DNA of 64,000 bases from Chaetorhynchus papuensis (GCA_013396525.1 VWYX01000011.1:977753-1041752), one strand, 5' to 3'. Counted from the stretch's first letter, positions 23,001 to 35,845 are shown. Program-made: numbers and translations. Notes: generated by a model not told the origin, from the sequence alone.

Positions 23001-25239
23001 GGGGTGGATTTTCAAAGGTTACTGTTGTCACAAGAGGAAAAAAAGCCTTTCTTCCCCAGGCCAAATGAGAACTTTGCCATATGTGGTATAATACACAATA
23101 TACAACAATTGTTTGAAGGATTCCAGGTTGTTCATTCTTTGCTCTGCTTCTGCAGGCTCTGCTAAAGCCACATAAAATTGCTTGTGGCTATTTTATAATA
23201 TTTACTACTGCCACTGAAGAGTAAGCTGGACCACCTAAATAACTTTATTTAGGAGCTGAGGAAGAATTTCTAGCAAGACACCAGTGCTAATTTTTGATTA
23301 CGGAATTGTGCGTTTCAGGAAGTTTTCAGCCTAAGGTCACGGGAAGAAATCATACCCAGGCTACAAACAAACCCAACGAAGGGATGGCACCAAAGTGCCA
23401 ATATCTGCAGACAGCCCTGGCAGCCCCAGCCCAGCTGTCAGGCCCCATAAATTGAGCCGTGCTCTGCATGGCAAGCAGCAGGACGGGCACCCTCCGAGGA
23501 GCTGGGGTTTTACGGGCAGCAGTAACGGAGATGAAGTGGCTCCTCTCTCCCCACTGCCTCTCTCCTGAATCACTCACCGCCCCAGCACGGGTAACAAGGC
23601 GGCTGGGGGACGCTCCACACAGCCAGCACTGGCTCAGGTCATTAGGCACGCTTTGGTTTGGGTTCCACTTGGGTTTTTTCCTTTAAAATATGATTATATT
23701 CCAGAAATAAAAAGTGTTGCACAGATGAGAATGTTGCACAGAATTGAGTAGCTGCTTCTTGCCCGTCTGAATCCTTGTCCTAATTCCCATGGCCAAGTGC
23801 CACCCACCCCACAAACCCCTGTAGGATTTGGGGTACCTGCGCTTCTTCCTCTCAAGACCCTTTTATCATGTGCTCCACACAATCTGTACATCAAGAGACC
23901 AAAATATTCAGCTCATGCACTCAACATAGAGTTAGGAATTCTGTCTCAGGAACTGGAATAATTAAAGCTGGAAGTCCTTGCTTGTATACTTATCTCAGTT
24001 GACAAATATTGAATTCCTCATTTCCCTAGTCTTTAACTCCAGATATGTCTGAAATAAACGAAGAAATAAACCTTTCTTTGATTTAAGCATTACGATGATT
24101 GTGGAGAGTGCATTGATTGTACTGTGGTATTAATTAAAAATTACACTGTTTAGTGTAAGCCCATCACGAGACAGATGTGGGTTGGAAAACACCAAGGAAG
24201 TTTAAGGCACCTTGTAGAGCAAATGGACAGTGAAGCCCTCATTCCACTGTCTGAGGCCAAATGAAGTGAAATCATGGGTCAAGCATCACACATTCCTCTC
24301 CATCTCAAATGTATCAATACAGAAAAAAATAGGCCATATTCAATGGGTCTGGCTCAATGCAATCTTGAGGCAAATCCACCCTTTTTTTCCTTCACATACA
24401 TTATCAAATGCAGAGCTGCCATATTTGCCTTTTTTTCTTTTTAGAATCATGCCTTATTCTATTACTTTAGCATTAACTCTGATATTTGATCATATTATAA
24501 ACCTCTTTTTTCCATTGATGCTGATAAAAGATTGCAAAAGCGGGGGAATTATGTACCTTGGGTAATGAGAGCTGGCCTTCCTCAGCAGAACATCGCCCCA
24601 TTGCAACCTTTAAAGCAGAATCAGTGTGTTTTGGGTTCTGATTGGAACTCTAAATAGATCTTAAAACATATCCAACAGAACAAAGGAAAGGAATTAAAAT
24701 TGAAAGAAGCAACAAAGCCCAACACAATACACATAAGGGAATTTGTAAACCTGTGCTTTTTGCCCATAGTCCAGCAGAACTGGAAAAGTAGCAGCAAATG
24801 ATATTTGTTCTTTCCATCTGAGATGTAATCTTCCAAATGATTTCTGTTTAAGCTGTTTGACAGCTGAAGAGCCAAGGAAAATGTTCCTGGGCAGTATCAG
24901 TGCACTACGGTGTTTTGAGAGGAGTGGGGGTTGTGTTTCTAAAGTAACCACAGAACCCACAGACTGTACTGCTCCTTTATTTTTTTTTTTTTCCAGCATT
25001 TTCATTAGGGTGTTTAAAGCTTTCTGCACCTATTGAGATGAATTTAAAAGAAACACAAAGACAGTAGAAATGGTAAAAGAAGTGACGAAGTGTAGCAGTG
25101 AGCAGTGCTTTGTGGAGGTTTAGTCTTATTTTTATTCTGTGCAGAACACACAAAAGGTCAAAATGAATTGCCTCGAGGCGTATCAGTAGCACAAATTGTG
25201 TGCCTCCTGTTGCCCAGACATCACAGGGGTTTCTAAGTT

Positions 25240-25480
25240 AGTCTGCTTAAGAACTGAGCACCGTCTCTGACTTTAAAAAACCCACTCAATGGAATTATTG
25301 CCCCAACAGGCAGAGAACGAGCCTAAATTGCAACTTTTATACTGGTTTGTAATGGGGGCCACGAGCACCTGCAAATTCTCCAAAGATGTGACCCAGTTCG
25401 ATGCTAAAGCTCAAAAATCTTTTCTTTAGTTGTTCTGTGCATTTTCTATGTGAGAACACGTCGATTTTAGAACTGCTGTG
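25240..25480. promoter_or_regulatory. Possible conserved non-coding element
   Basis: A unique block with AATGGAATTATTG, GAACGAGCC, CAGTTCGATG and ACACGTCGATTTTAG. Several CpG are kept in AT-rich surroundings. No repeat or coding signature. Confidence 0.22.
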
Positions 25481-27550
25481 TCTAGCACTACACTGATAAC
25501 ACAGACTGAAGCACTACTGCATTCCCTCTCTGAAATTAAGTTTATTTAGTGAGGACAGAGAGCAGAGGAAATTGGAAATGCTGGTTACAGAGCTACTCCA
25601 CAATACTTTTTAACATCTCATCCTCACTGAGGAAAAGCTGTAGTCATGTGGAATTAATGCAAGGCATTAATACCAACGTGGAGTTGTAAAAGGAAAGATG
25701 CAGGAGGAAAGATCTCCATTTCCTTTCGTAACGTCTTCAGTTTGGAAGTGTGGTATTTTTCTATTTCAGTGATAAATCTAGAAACACTTAAGCTATTATA
25801 AAGAATTACATCCCACTGATGAAATGCTGCAGAGCTGTTCTATTGCAGTCTAATGGGAAAAAGACACAGTGAATAATAAGAAATTATATCAAGACAAACA
25901 TCTTAATTAGCTACATTCTATTATAATTCTATTGTAAATTTTGTAGCACTATTACAAACTGTTTCATTTAACATAGGAGCTCAAAACACAGTCATCCAGT
26001 AAGTACCTCCTATAATATTTCAAAATGTAGAACCCTAATCCTATTCCCTTAAATTCTCATTGACTATAGAGAGCAACCCAGTATGAAAATCAGCTTTGAT
26101 TATTCTTTGTACCTTTACCTCTGGGAGATGAGGAGTATCTGGGAATCTGCCATGCATGACAAAAGTTACCTCCCATTCACCTCATTTCCCTACTTCACTT
26201 TGCCCCATCCCTTCTCAACAATCAGCAATAAAAACCTGTGGAAGATGGGAATATCTTAAGCACCAAATTTTTGAGATTTTTCTGCAGCTGTTCATTTCAG
26301 CAATCAGTATCTCTGCCTGTCTCTTGGCCAAAGGTTTTATAGAGTTTTTTCCATGCCTGAATTCTGTTAAAATTTCCAGTATTCAGAAAAGCCCATAATA
26401 CTGAGCAGCTGGACTAGGAGGAATAAACAGCCCAGTATATAAGAGAATGATAAAGAACAGGGGAAGTTTCCTGGTCCCCTACACTAAAGGACAATGACCG
26501 CTGCACTTCATCCAATTTCTAAACCTTTTTAATAAGAGGTGAACAAGTCAGCTTTTTATAAGAATCATAAAAACTTTTTTTTTTTGGTGAATTCTTTTCA
26601 GGAATTTTTTTGTATTCCTTTGCAGTGATTCTTTCCAAGCCTTATTTTGCATTCCTTCCTTACATTACTTCTATACCAAACCCCTTCCACCAGCCAAACT
26701 ACCTGAAGCAAACCAGCTGGCAGAAACACTACATTTGTCTTTTTTCTTCTAACCCCACTGCTGATATCATGCAAGCAGCAGGAAGGATAATCTCCATAAA
26801 GTTGTGTTTTCCAGCTAACCCAGTTCAACAGTTTGCTGATAAGTATTTAATACAAGATGACTGATCTGCTGAGGAAAAGACTGAACAGCAAAACTATCAC
26901 TAAGTTTGGCTCCTCTTTTCTCTCACCCTAAACTGTGCTGCTAAGCCACATTATTTCAATTAAAATGCTTGCAGATATCTGGGAATCTGACTTAAATCCA
27001 CTGATTATTTTTTAATTCACGGTAAAAGTAAAAGACCCCTGTCTCTGATCCAGTGCTACCATCTGTGAACCCCAAGGACACCAGAGACTGCTCCTAAACC
27101 TAAGACAAACCTGATTTCACTTTTTGTGTGTGCGTGTGCCCCTCAAAGATTTCTTTAAAATCTTTTTCTTTCCTTAAAAATATTAATTTTTAATCTCAGA
27201 AATGAATGCCCTGTCAGAGTCAAGTTAAACACTACTTATTTTCACACAGAAGCCCTTCAGAGTGTTCCAAGCACCGCTCTGAGGAATCCCACAGAGCTTC
27301 ACCTGGCAGCCAGTGCTTTCCATGAGCGTGGGCTGAGCAAGGCTCAGCTCCAGCAGAGCCCCCAGGCCCTCAGGTTTGTGGATGTCAGAGTTAACCCCTT
27401 TCCCTGTCAGCCAGAACTCTGCCTCTAACTCAAGAAAAAGGGATCTGTCTGAAGCCTTTCTGTTTATTCTTTGGAATAAAGATACTGCCACACTAAACAT
27501 GATAATCAGCCTCTCATCTGTCTCTTTTCTATTTAATTTGTGAAGCATGG

Positions 27551-27898
27551 AACACAGAATGGCCTGGGTTGGAAGGACCTTAAAGCCCATCCAGTGCCAC
27601 CCCCTGCCATGGGCAGGGGCACCTTCCACTGTCCCAGGCTGCTCCAAGCCCCGTCCAACCCGGCCTTGGACACTGCCAGGGATCCAGGGGCAGCCACAGC
27701 TTCTCTGGGCACCCTGTGCCAGGGCCTCCCCACCCTCACAGGGAACAATTTTTCCCTAATATCCAATCTAACCCTGCTCTCTGCCAGGCTGAAGCCATTC
27801 CCCCTTGTCCTGTCCCTCCAGGCCCTCACAGTCTCTCTCTGTCTTTCCTGTAACTCCCTTCAGGTGCTGGAGAGCTGCACGTGGCTCACCCCAAAGCC
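27551..27898 (-). mobile_element. CR1 LINE, 3'-truncated-body copy (about 348 bp)
   Basis: The + strand follows the reverse complement of the CR1 3' end almost continuously: ACACAGAATGG at the terminus, GGGTTGGAAGGACCTTAAAG, CCTGCCATGGGCAGG, CACCTTCCACT, CAACCCGGCCTTGGACACT, CAGCTTCTCTGGGCA, CACCCTCACAG, CTAATATCCAATCTAA and GCCATTCCCCCTTGTCCTGTC, then a decaying match to 27898. It is 5'-truncated, as nearly all CR1 copies are, and keeps only the 3' UTR and the very end of the ORF2 region, so it cannot move. It is the best preserved repeat here. Open frames of 131 and 140 codons that overlap it are not genes. Confidence 0.93.
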
Positions 27899-28358
27899 TA
27901 AGTTTAATTTCAGTAATAAAACCTGCTATCTTTAGCTCATAACCCAGTTTCATGAAAGAGCGTGCGCATGGGAGAGAGAAAAAAATGCTCTTTTCAGGTC
28001 TGGTCTCCTCCTTGCATTTACCCCATTGCAGGGGGAGCTCTGCTTCTCTGAAAGATCCTCATTTCCTCAGCGTGAGTGCTATTGAATTACATAGTGCTAA
28101 TTTTAAATATTGAACTCCATTAACTAAGTAAAATCATTTTAAGAACACTCTGTGGTCTAGGTAGACAAAAAAAGTCGCATTATTTTTTTTTGTTCTTGAC
28201 AGACTAGAGCAGTCCAAAAATAAGAAAATACTATACTCTAGTACAGGTAGCATCTTTACATATTTGTTTTCGTCTAAGACTTAAAATGCAATAAAAAAAA
28301 TAAAACTTTCTGATTATCAACAAGATATTTTAACATCTCACACTCCTTGGGTCAGCAG

Positions 28359-28382
28359 TAAATTTGGCTACAGCCAAATTTA
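28359..28382. repeat. 24-bp palindrome with NFI-like halves
   Basis: Perfect inverted repeat with 11-base arms (TAAATTTGGCT and AGCCAAATTTA) around a 2-base spacer. Inside it TTGGC and GCCAA face each other with four bases between, one fewer than the usual five of the nuclear factor I site. Confidence 0.85.
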
Positions 28383-28609
28383 TAGCAGAGCAAGACTAAA
28401 CAAAGGATGAGTCTTCCAAAAAGGTGATTGCTCTTTTGAGCAGACCAGACCTCACTGCCACAGCAGCTGCTCTGGCAGGAGAACGAGGGAATTCTGGCTC
28501 AAGAAAGGAGCCTGGAGAGTAAAATCCCCATGTCCTTGTGTCCCCTTTCACAAAGTGACTGAAAGGCCACAGCACCAGAATATATAATATTCTTCAAACG
28601 TATTTTTGT

Positions 28610-28700
28610 TTTAAACGCCACCATTGAAATGATGATATTTATTAATGATTCGCTTCAGTAACATATTAATTCTTACTAAATGCATCTTACACACATACAG
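28610..28700. promoter_or_regulatory. Possible conserved non-coding element
   Basis: A short unique block with AACGCCACC, GATGATATTTATTAATGATTCGC and ACATATTAATTC: dense TAAT cores with retained CpG. Called on appearance only. Confidence 0.22.
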
Positions 28701-29976
28701 AACATTTTAGTCTCATTTTGGATCTTTGTCCCAGTACCAGAGAAGGTTTCCATGTGCACACACCACCTGCGGGACAGCGCCTAGCCCTGGCTGACAAATC
28801 AGGCCTCAAGTATTGGGAAAAATTGTGGTCTAAGGCCAGGATCTGGAACAAAAGTGCCGCTTTCAGATTCCTACTGAAATAATTTGTATTAATATTTCAT
28901 AAATTCAGCACCTTAGGATTTGGTAAACAATTCTGTTACTTGTGGGTAGAGAAATGATGACCCTGATTGCTGTTTGGTTAAACAGAGTTCATCTGAGCTC
29001 CACACAGCCCAGGGATGCCTCAAAGGTGAATATTTCACTTTATACTCCACGTCCATCCAGAAAACACAGCAGGGAGAGGAGAGTTTCCACTAAATCCCGT
29101 GATCTTCGAGTGACCTCAAGCAAGCAAGAAATAAAAAAAAATAAAGAAAGAAGGAATTAAAGTTGATCCTCATCACCTAACTCACAGCGATGAAGTCAGC
29201 TTTGATCTCTCAAAACTGCAGGGCTGTCACCAGATTTGCAACTGTGAAGGCAATCGTGTGTCAGCACAGGGCCTGACAGAGACAGGCACGGGGCAGGGGT
29301 GCCCCAGGGAACACATTTCTGTGGAAACTTTCACAGCTCCAACCTTTGGGCAGCAGGGAATTCTAGGAGAAAATCCAGAGAAGCAAAGCAGGCGTTAGGA
29401 GAGGGACACAGAAGACAAAATGGTCCTTTCTTTCTGATGAAAACAAATCTTGATACGGGAAAAGCAAGAAGCAGCACAGAGCTGAGAGGATGAATGGAAC
29501 CTCACCAGTGGCTTCACCACTGGAATAGGGACTGGATGAGGAGTGGGTGCCTCATTCACACAGCATCTTTCTCTGAAGATATTAAAAGACTGTCTCATTG
29601 AAAGCAGATATTTCCCCCTGTGATTAACATGAAAGTAAAGAAAGGCATGGAATTCCAGCAATTTCATTTTCAGCTACCAAAATCAGCCCAGGGAAACACT
29701 GAAAGGTCCCAAATACAGCAGCAACACTGACTTCCTGTGCTTTGTTTTAATTGTGGGGTCTCTTTAGGTAGGCAGAGCTACGTGCTGTAAAAGCAGGATT
29801 CAGAGTTGTGAGTTTAGAGGCTTTCTTTGGTTCAGCATTTGTGGTGAAACACAAAACTCTATAAAAATTATCCTTTATCCTGAGTTCTACTCATGTTCAA
29901 TATGGAATACAGAATGTGCTGGAAAGCCCAGAACACACATCAAACCAGATTTTAACCTTTCTTATCAACGACACGA

Positions 29977-30004
29977 TTTTTTTTTCTTTTCTTTTTTTTT
30001 TTTT
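29977..30004. repeat. Poly(T)-rich low-complexity run
   Basis: T tracts broken by two C residues. No LINE or SINE body is attached on either side. Confidence 0.85.
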
Positions 30005-30207
30005 GAGAGGTGTTGTCATTTTAGCAGTCACAGAAACATCAAATACTGGTTTGATACTTTTTTTAGGATTGTTTTATTCAATAACATTATTATCCAGGCA
30101 GTGATGTACAGAAATCAATACCACAAAGTGGAGGTGTTAAACAGGAAATTGTTAGATCAAACAGAATATTTCATTACCTTTCCCAGATGCATGTTTTTGT
30201 TTTGTTT

Positions 30208-30678
30208 TTAACCTGCTCCACTAATGACCGAAAATATCAGAATCAGAGTCTGTGGCTTGAATTTTAAAATACAATTACCAAAGAGTGCTTTCTTGAGCAT
30301 CATTTTTTCCCTGTGCTTTGTAGGAATTTGCAGCCTGTCACGTCTGTGGATTAAGTATTTTCCAATATGCAAGGTGAACCAGAGAATTGCTATTAAGGTA
30401 AACAAAAAAATCCCCCAAATTTTCTTTGTCTTTAAGAGGATTTTGACATCCTCCATTTGTTCCTGCACCAATCTTTCTGCCTTCAGAACTGAAGGGAAAA
30501 CAGACTTAAAAACACTGCAAAATTTACTTGTAAACAGGCCCATGAGGAAAGTAAATAATCTGATTTCTCTGCCCCAAAAATTCAAGTCCAAAGCAAAGCA
30601 AAGCTGGTGACCTCTGGAAGCATGAGGTGGTGACAGGCAGGGGAAGCCAAACCTCCAGTGACAATCGTTTAAAGTCAC
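30208..30678 (-). other. Unidentified 156-codon open frame, not called as a gene
   Basis: This frame runs from an ATG at 30678 to a stop at 30208. Its middle has a charged, helix-like segment (residues about 66-86, AERLVQEQMEDV), then about 22 hydrophobic residues (about 87-110) and a basic tail starting HRRDR, as in a single-pass membrane protein. A strong splice-acceptor-like tract (TGTTTTCCCTTCAG on the minus strand, AG at 30489-30490) lies just before the charged segment. I do not recognise the protein. An overlapping 128-codon frame on the other strand shows that stops are simply scarce here, and one frame of this length is expected by chance in 64 kb. Most likely a chance frame; a decayed or orphan exon is possible. 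Confidence 0.15.
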
Positions 30679-30895
30679 AACCCTGTTTAACCACAGCTAC
30701 AATTTTGTGAACTGATGTATTTTCACACCCAGAAACAGAGTGTAAAAAGTGTCCAAGATGCATTCAGAGGCCTGACCTGTAGTTAGTTCTTACTGTCTTT
30801 AATGTAAATACTGAAAAAGGAGAACTCTTAGGCAAAGCTTCCTTGAGGGGAAAAGAAAAAAAAAAGGGACACAAGAAGACATGGGGCCTTATATG

Positions 30896-30931
30896 TTATT
30901 TTTACTCTCCAGGTTATTTTTACTCTCCAGC
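30896..30931. repeat. Perfect 2 x 18-bp tandem duplication
   Basis: The unit GTTATTTTTACTCTCCAG is present twice, head to tail, with no mismatch. The perfect copy suggests a recent duplication. Confidence 0.95.
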
Positions 30932-31529
30932 TAACCAAAAGCCAGTGTCAATGAAAGTTTCTCCCCCAAAAAGTGCCAGCTACAACAGAGGAACTACAGT
31001 TACTTTCAAACCACAGCAGTGTAGAACTCTTCGCTCCTGATATTAACACTTCTTACAAATTCTATTGCACGTTTTAACTTTTCAGCGAGTTTAAATGTCT
31101 AAGTTAGATTATATGAATAATGCAGGATTGCTAAATTGTCCTTCTCTCTATACTGACTGGAGAGGAAATCCAAATGAATTACACATCAGTGATTTATCTA
31201 GAGACCATGGTCTGAATATCCAACCGTTTAAGTTCTACTTTGGTTCATAAAGATGTGAGATTGTCTGATTTTAGTTTGTTAGGCCGTGGAGAACTACATC
31301 CTGAGGAAATTCTGCCCTTATTTTCACCACAGAAGCTGATTGCAGGCTCAGTGAAAGCTTGTGGATGTTCAAAGCTGACCTTCTTTGGCTGCTCCAGTTC
31401 CCAAATATTTACTTACAGAGCACAACATCCCCGCACCCTCGAGCTGGGAGGGCACGCTAAGGAGAAAATCAGGCATGGGTTCAGACACACATTGTCCTTG
31501 TGAGAGAGGGGAAGCAGAACAGCAAAGCA

Positions 31530-31730
31530 GAACTACCCAGAATCATTGGTGCCAAGGGGGATGGGAGGCCAGGCACTGCCTGGGGCTGTTTGTGCCCAGC
31601 TCCCAGGAGGGAGGATGCCCAAGAGGGGCTGTTGCAAGGAAGCCCCAGGGCAGTGCCAGTGCCAGGCAGAGCCCCAGAGCAGGGGCTGGCAGGTCTCTGC
31701 CACACGGGCCTGCAGCCCAAGATACCAAGC
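31530..31730. other. GC-rich islet of unknown nature
   Basis: A G/C-rich, CpG-poor patch with short internal echoes (GCAGTGCCAGTGCCAGGCAGAG near 31650). Four overlapping frames of 76-120 codons on both strands are by-products of few stop codons. No domain or known repeat family recognised. Confidence 0.35.
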
Positions 31731-32719
31731 AGATGCACTTCTGATGTGTCATCAGGTTCTCTTCTGCATTCACTCATTGGAGATCAAAGCATTGACACAG
31801 GGGATGAAAAATTGCTGGATCTGTTCAATCACAGGGGTTCTTTGATCAGAGGCTGCATTTAAAAAAAACCAAAAATAAATCAATTTCTTTGTTACGCCTC
31901 AGTGCACTTATTGGATCTGAAAATCTCTAGATGGATGCTCTGCCAAGTCCCACAGGCAGTGGTGAATCCTTGCTTGCACCTTGATTAGATTTTCTCTGGA
32001 CACTGCCCTGGAACCACTGACTATGAAAACAGCTGCTGCTGTAATCTCAATTTGCAAAGGTGGTAAATCTGGTGTTTGTAAAACAACACAGAGCCACAAG
32101 AATGTTTCAGCCTGCTTCTGTAGCTCTGTGCAAATTCAAGAGTTAATATTCTTGCCACCTTCCAGTCTGCAATGGTCAAAAATTGAAATCATAGCAGAAT
32201 GAATTGGGAGGCAAGTTTTCCAGTGCTTCACTCCGCTGATGCCTAAAGACAGGCAACACATTCTTCTAGAAATCCCAAGTTATTAAAATTTTCTCTTAGC
32301 AGATGTGGCTTTAAAGCAGACAAGGTCAACAGGTGGAAATGCTGCCTGCCCTTCAAGAGACACTAATTCCTACCTTGTGATTCAGCCAAAGTGGTTCGAT
32401 GTTAATGGCAAAATACTGGTAACAGTACTTGCAAATTCCCAGCTTAAAACTAAAATTTCAATTCTGTTCCAAACCTACTTACTTTTACAAGATCAGCAAA
32501 AAATCAGGATACAACATTTAAATGAAAAAGAGCAATTAAAGTCACTAACAGCAGCTTCCCCCCTCCACTGCCCCAGTCATGGCCTTAGGATGTAATGTGA
32601 GACAAAAAATTACTGGGAAAATTTGATTGCTTTTTTTAAACTTATGTGACAAAACAAGCTGTGATTCTTGGTACTCTCCTTAAACTGGTTGCATTTTCAG
32701 TAATAATCCCTCTTGCTGT

Positions 32720-32830
32720 GCTAAATATAAGGGAGGTTTAGCAGTGCACCGTCCTCGATATTGGCCAGCAAGTAAAATTTTTATCTACGATATACAAAAA
32801 GAAGCGAGGCACATCCTCCAGGTTTATCTT
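32720..32830. promoter_or_regulatory. Possible conserved non-coding element
   Basis: A unique block with GTGCACCGTCCTCGATATTGG, TTTTATCTACGATATAC and AGCGAGGC. CpG words are kept in AT-rich flanks. Called on appearance only. Confidence 0.2.
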
Positions 32831-34052
32831 TTGTGCTCTAACCCAGCACACCTTTCTGCTATAACTGTGATTGCTCAGGAGTGCTGTACTAGCTCCAAAA
32901 CACCAGAGCTGTGCTGAGGCACCAGCACGGCCCCGTGGGGAAGCTGGGACCTGGAGCCCACAGTAAACAGCACCCAGGGCTCAAACAGCTCAATCCTGAC
33001 ATTCATCTCCTCCAGGAGAAAAATAAGCCATTTGCTCTGCAAGTAAAGAGAACCACAACAAACAGCTGCAGCTGTACAGGTCAGGAAAAGTACTTCTGCC
33101 TTGCTGCTTTCCACTCCTTGGGAGGGGCTCACACCCTGAAGGGCTGCAGCAAAGGGGCACAGACCGAGGAGTTTGGCTTCCCCTCCAAGTGCCAAACACA
33201 GCGATGAAGCTGTGCCAAGCCATTTCTATCACTCCCCCACCTCGGGTGTTCTCTCAGATTATTTAGTTCCTGCCCAAGTGCCAAGCTCACGGAGATTATT
33301 GTAAGGTCAGAGAGAGGCCCATGGAGTCAAGGAAGGAGTTCAGAGAGACCCTGCACCGGAATTTGTGCATTTTGGTTTTACATCATTGTGCTAACGTTAT
33401 GTCCAAAGCACAGCACAGAAGTCACACCCCTGGCCCACTGAAAGCGACAGAAGTCAGTCTAATCTTTTCCCCCTAAACCATGGGGCCCCCCCTTGATTCT
33501 TCCCTCCTCTGAAACACACAGTCTCAGGATTTCAGCAGCCAAGTACTCTTAGTTGTAGGAAGTGCAACCAGTTTTTCTGTATCCTTGGTCCCTCACCCCT
33601 TTAAATCTTTTTTTTTCCTCCAGGTCTGTGACTCAGGAGAGTCCTTTCATTAAGCAGTGCTCAGATGGAGGTGGCTCAGTGCTTAACAAGTAAATTCATG
33701 GTGGTGGTGTGATCTGTACCACTGATCAATAAAAGAACAAGTGAATCTTTATTAATAAACCCTGGTGCATCTCTGAAAGTACTTCAAACCAGGATCAAAC
33801 TGCATGGTATTGACAATTCCAGCATATCCCACTCTGCCCGACACTGAACTGAGTTCTAAAGTGACCCGACTTCACTATCACAGGTTCCATCGAGATCACA
33901 GCATTAACATCCTGATTTTTGCTTACTTCAAACTCCCCTTGCATTGCCATTGCACTGAAAAGATCAATATAATAACTGCTGGAATAGTTCTAAGGCAATT
34001 TTATTTCTTATGTTAATAACCACCTGATATTTCACTTCTTAAGGGGAAGCTT

Positions 34053-34168
34053 CACAGAATCACAGAGTGGTTTGGATCAGAAGGGACCTTAAAGACCATC
34101 TTGATTCAACTTCCTGCCACAGGCAGGGACAGCTTCCACTAGACCAGGTTGCTCAAAACCCCACCCAG
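34053..34168 (-). mobile_element. CR1 LINE 3' end fragment
   Basis: The + strand starts with the reverse complement of the CR1 terminal octamer repeat (CACAGAATCACAGAG) and continues with TGGTTTGGATCAGAAGGGAC, CTTAAAGACCATCTTGATTC, CCTGCCACAGGCAGGGACAG, CTTCCACTAGACCAGGTTGC and TCAAAACCCCACCCAG. About 116 bases remain of a 5'-truncated copy on the minus strand, a little diverged. Non-autonomous remnant with no coding capacity. Confidence 0.9.
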
Positions 34169-35845
34169 GGGTGCTGTTTCTTCTTGTTTCTCACTCTTTT
34201 CCCTTCCAAATAACAATTTCATCACTGTTAGCATGCTTCTGAGTCACACTGACCACACCTGAAGCCTTTCTAGCCACAAGCATGCACAGCACTGCTGTGT
34301 AAATAATACATTCACAGCTTTCCTCCCTTTGGCTTCCATACTTCCACTGCTCTTTGGCTCTTCTTTAGGGCCATGATCATGATGTTGAGAGAGAGACAAG
34401 CTAAGAGAAAAGAAAGGCAGGAATCCTGCTGTATTTAACTCTAAACCCCACAGAAATTATCGTTTTCCTCACAAACTTCCTAGATACAACCAGTGTCAGT
34501 CAGGCAGAGGTGACGAGCCACTGTAGCCGGCACTTTATCATTTACAAAATATTTTACTTTTTTAGGGCACTGTGTCTGTTTGAGTGGCAAGAAAAGATAA
34601 AAATTCAGAAACTTGTCCCCTTTTCTTCAACACTGACTGGAGTCTAAGTTCTAAATTGACACAGGTTTATAAAGTCAGCAGACAAAAGGCCAAACTGGTG
34701 CACATACAACAGGCAAATAAAGGCAATGAGGTTGTCTGAAATCCAAGTGTGATTGTGTTCAGTGGTGGCATTAACAGCTCGTGTAATATGGTGTTTAGAA
34801 AATGTAAGAGGCTTTGAGACTACATCCAAATATTTAATATCAATTTTAATCCAGATGGCAAACAACACAGAAGATGATAAAAATAAATCTAAACTGATGC
34901 TCAGGGTGCAGGCACCCTTAGATGAGTTCCAGCTGTTCAGCTATTGCAGTTTTATGCTCCTGTGAAACACTCCTGCCTATGAAGAGCACGGGCCACGTGG
35001 CTTTTTATTTCCAGGTAGGTGCTGCAAATTTCTATGAAGATGTTTAATGTGTCATAATTGAAAGGAAAATAGAGCCACAAGTGTATAGAACACAGGCACT
35101 AAAAGTCCAACAGCAGTGAAGTGACAAGAACCATTGCTGACTTCATTCACTACGTTTTCCTATTGCCATGAACCAGACCTGTGCATGTTAGCAATGCAAG
35201 AGGTTGAACTTCCTAAATTGTCTAAGCAGACTCCTGTTCCTAATTCAGGGCTAAAACACTGCTTAATCATTTATGAGGAGCAGAGCAGCTCTAACAGGGG
35301 AAGCTATCAGCAAGAAGCCCCGTTCACCCTGAAATAAGCAACAATAAAATGTTTGTGAATCCCTCCTGGGAAATGCTCAAGCTCGAAGCAGGGAAGTGAC
35401 ACAGACTTACACATGAGATACTCAAGTGGAATGCAAGAATATTCACCATAAATAGCAGTAAAGGTACCCATCCCTCAAACTGCCAGCTGCTATTCAAAAA
35501 ATATTTATCTTTGCCACTATCAGCGACTTTCAAAAGCAAAACACCTTATTATCAGATCTAGCACAAAAAGATGCAGCTCAGTGTATGTTAAATAAGTTAG
35601 ATAACAGTAATGAAAGGACTCTCTCTTATCCCATAATTATTTACATTTGTAATTGTCAAGACTTGCACAAAGTACCAGAAAATCCCCTTTACTTATGTAG
35701 TGTCCAACCCTCCACAATATCTTAAGTATTTGTGGAAGATTTTACAATTGACAGCAACTTCTAACAAAACTCCTTTTTTTTTTGTGAGAACTCGAGGTCG
35801 TCTTTCCACATGTTGAAACACTGTTGTATCTTCAGTGAAATTATG

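Larger units (their letters stand above)
14079..27550. other. Unique non-coding DNA rich in enhancer-like blocks
   Basis: No gene recognised. Separate entries cover the possible conserved elements at 14560-14720, 16040-16225, 19540-20050 and 25240-25480. A GC-rich patch at 23380-23660 has no coding or repeat signature. T runs occur at 22619-22630, 22689-22701 and 24979-24992. Confidence 0.55.
27899..34052. other. Unique non-coding DNA
   Basis: No gene confirmed. It contains a 24-bp palindrome (28359-28382), a possible conserved element (28610-28700), a T-rich run (29977-30004), an 18-bp tandem duplication (30896-30931), an unidentified 156-codon frame (30208-30678, minus), a GC-rich islet (31530-31730) and a possible element at 32720-32830. 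Confidence 0.55.

Noticed and set aside
27225..27935. Frames of 131 and 140 codons
   Set aside because: They overlap the CR1 copy at 27551-27898 and are translations of its non-coding 3' end.
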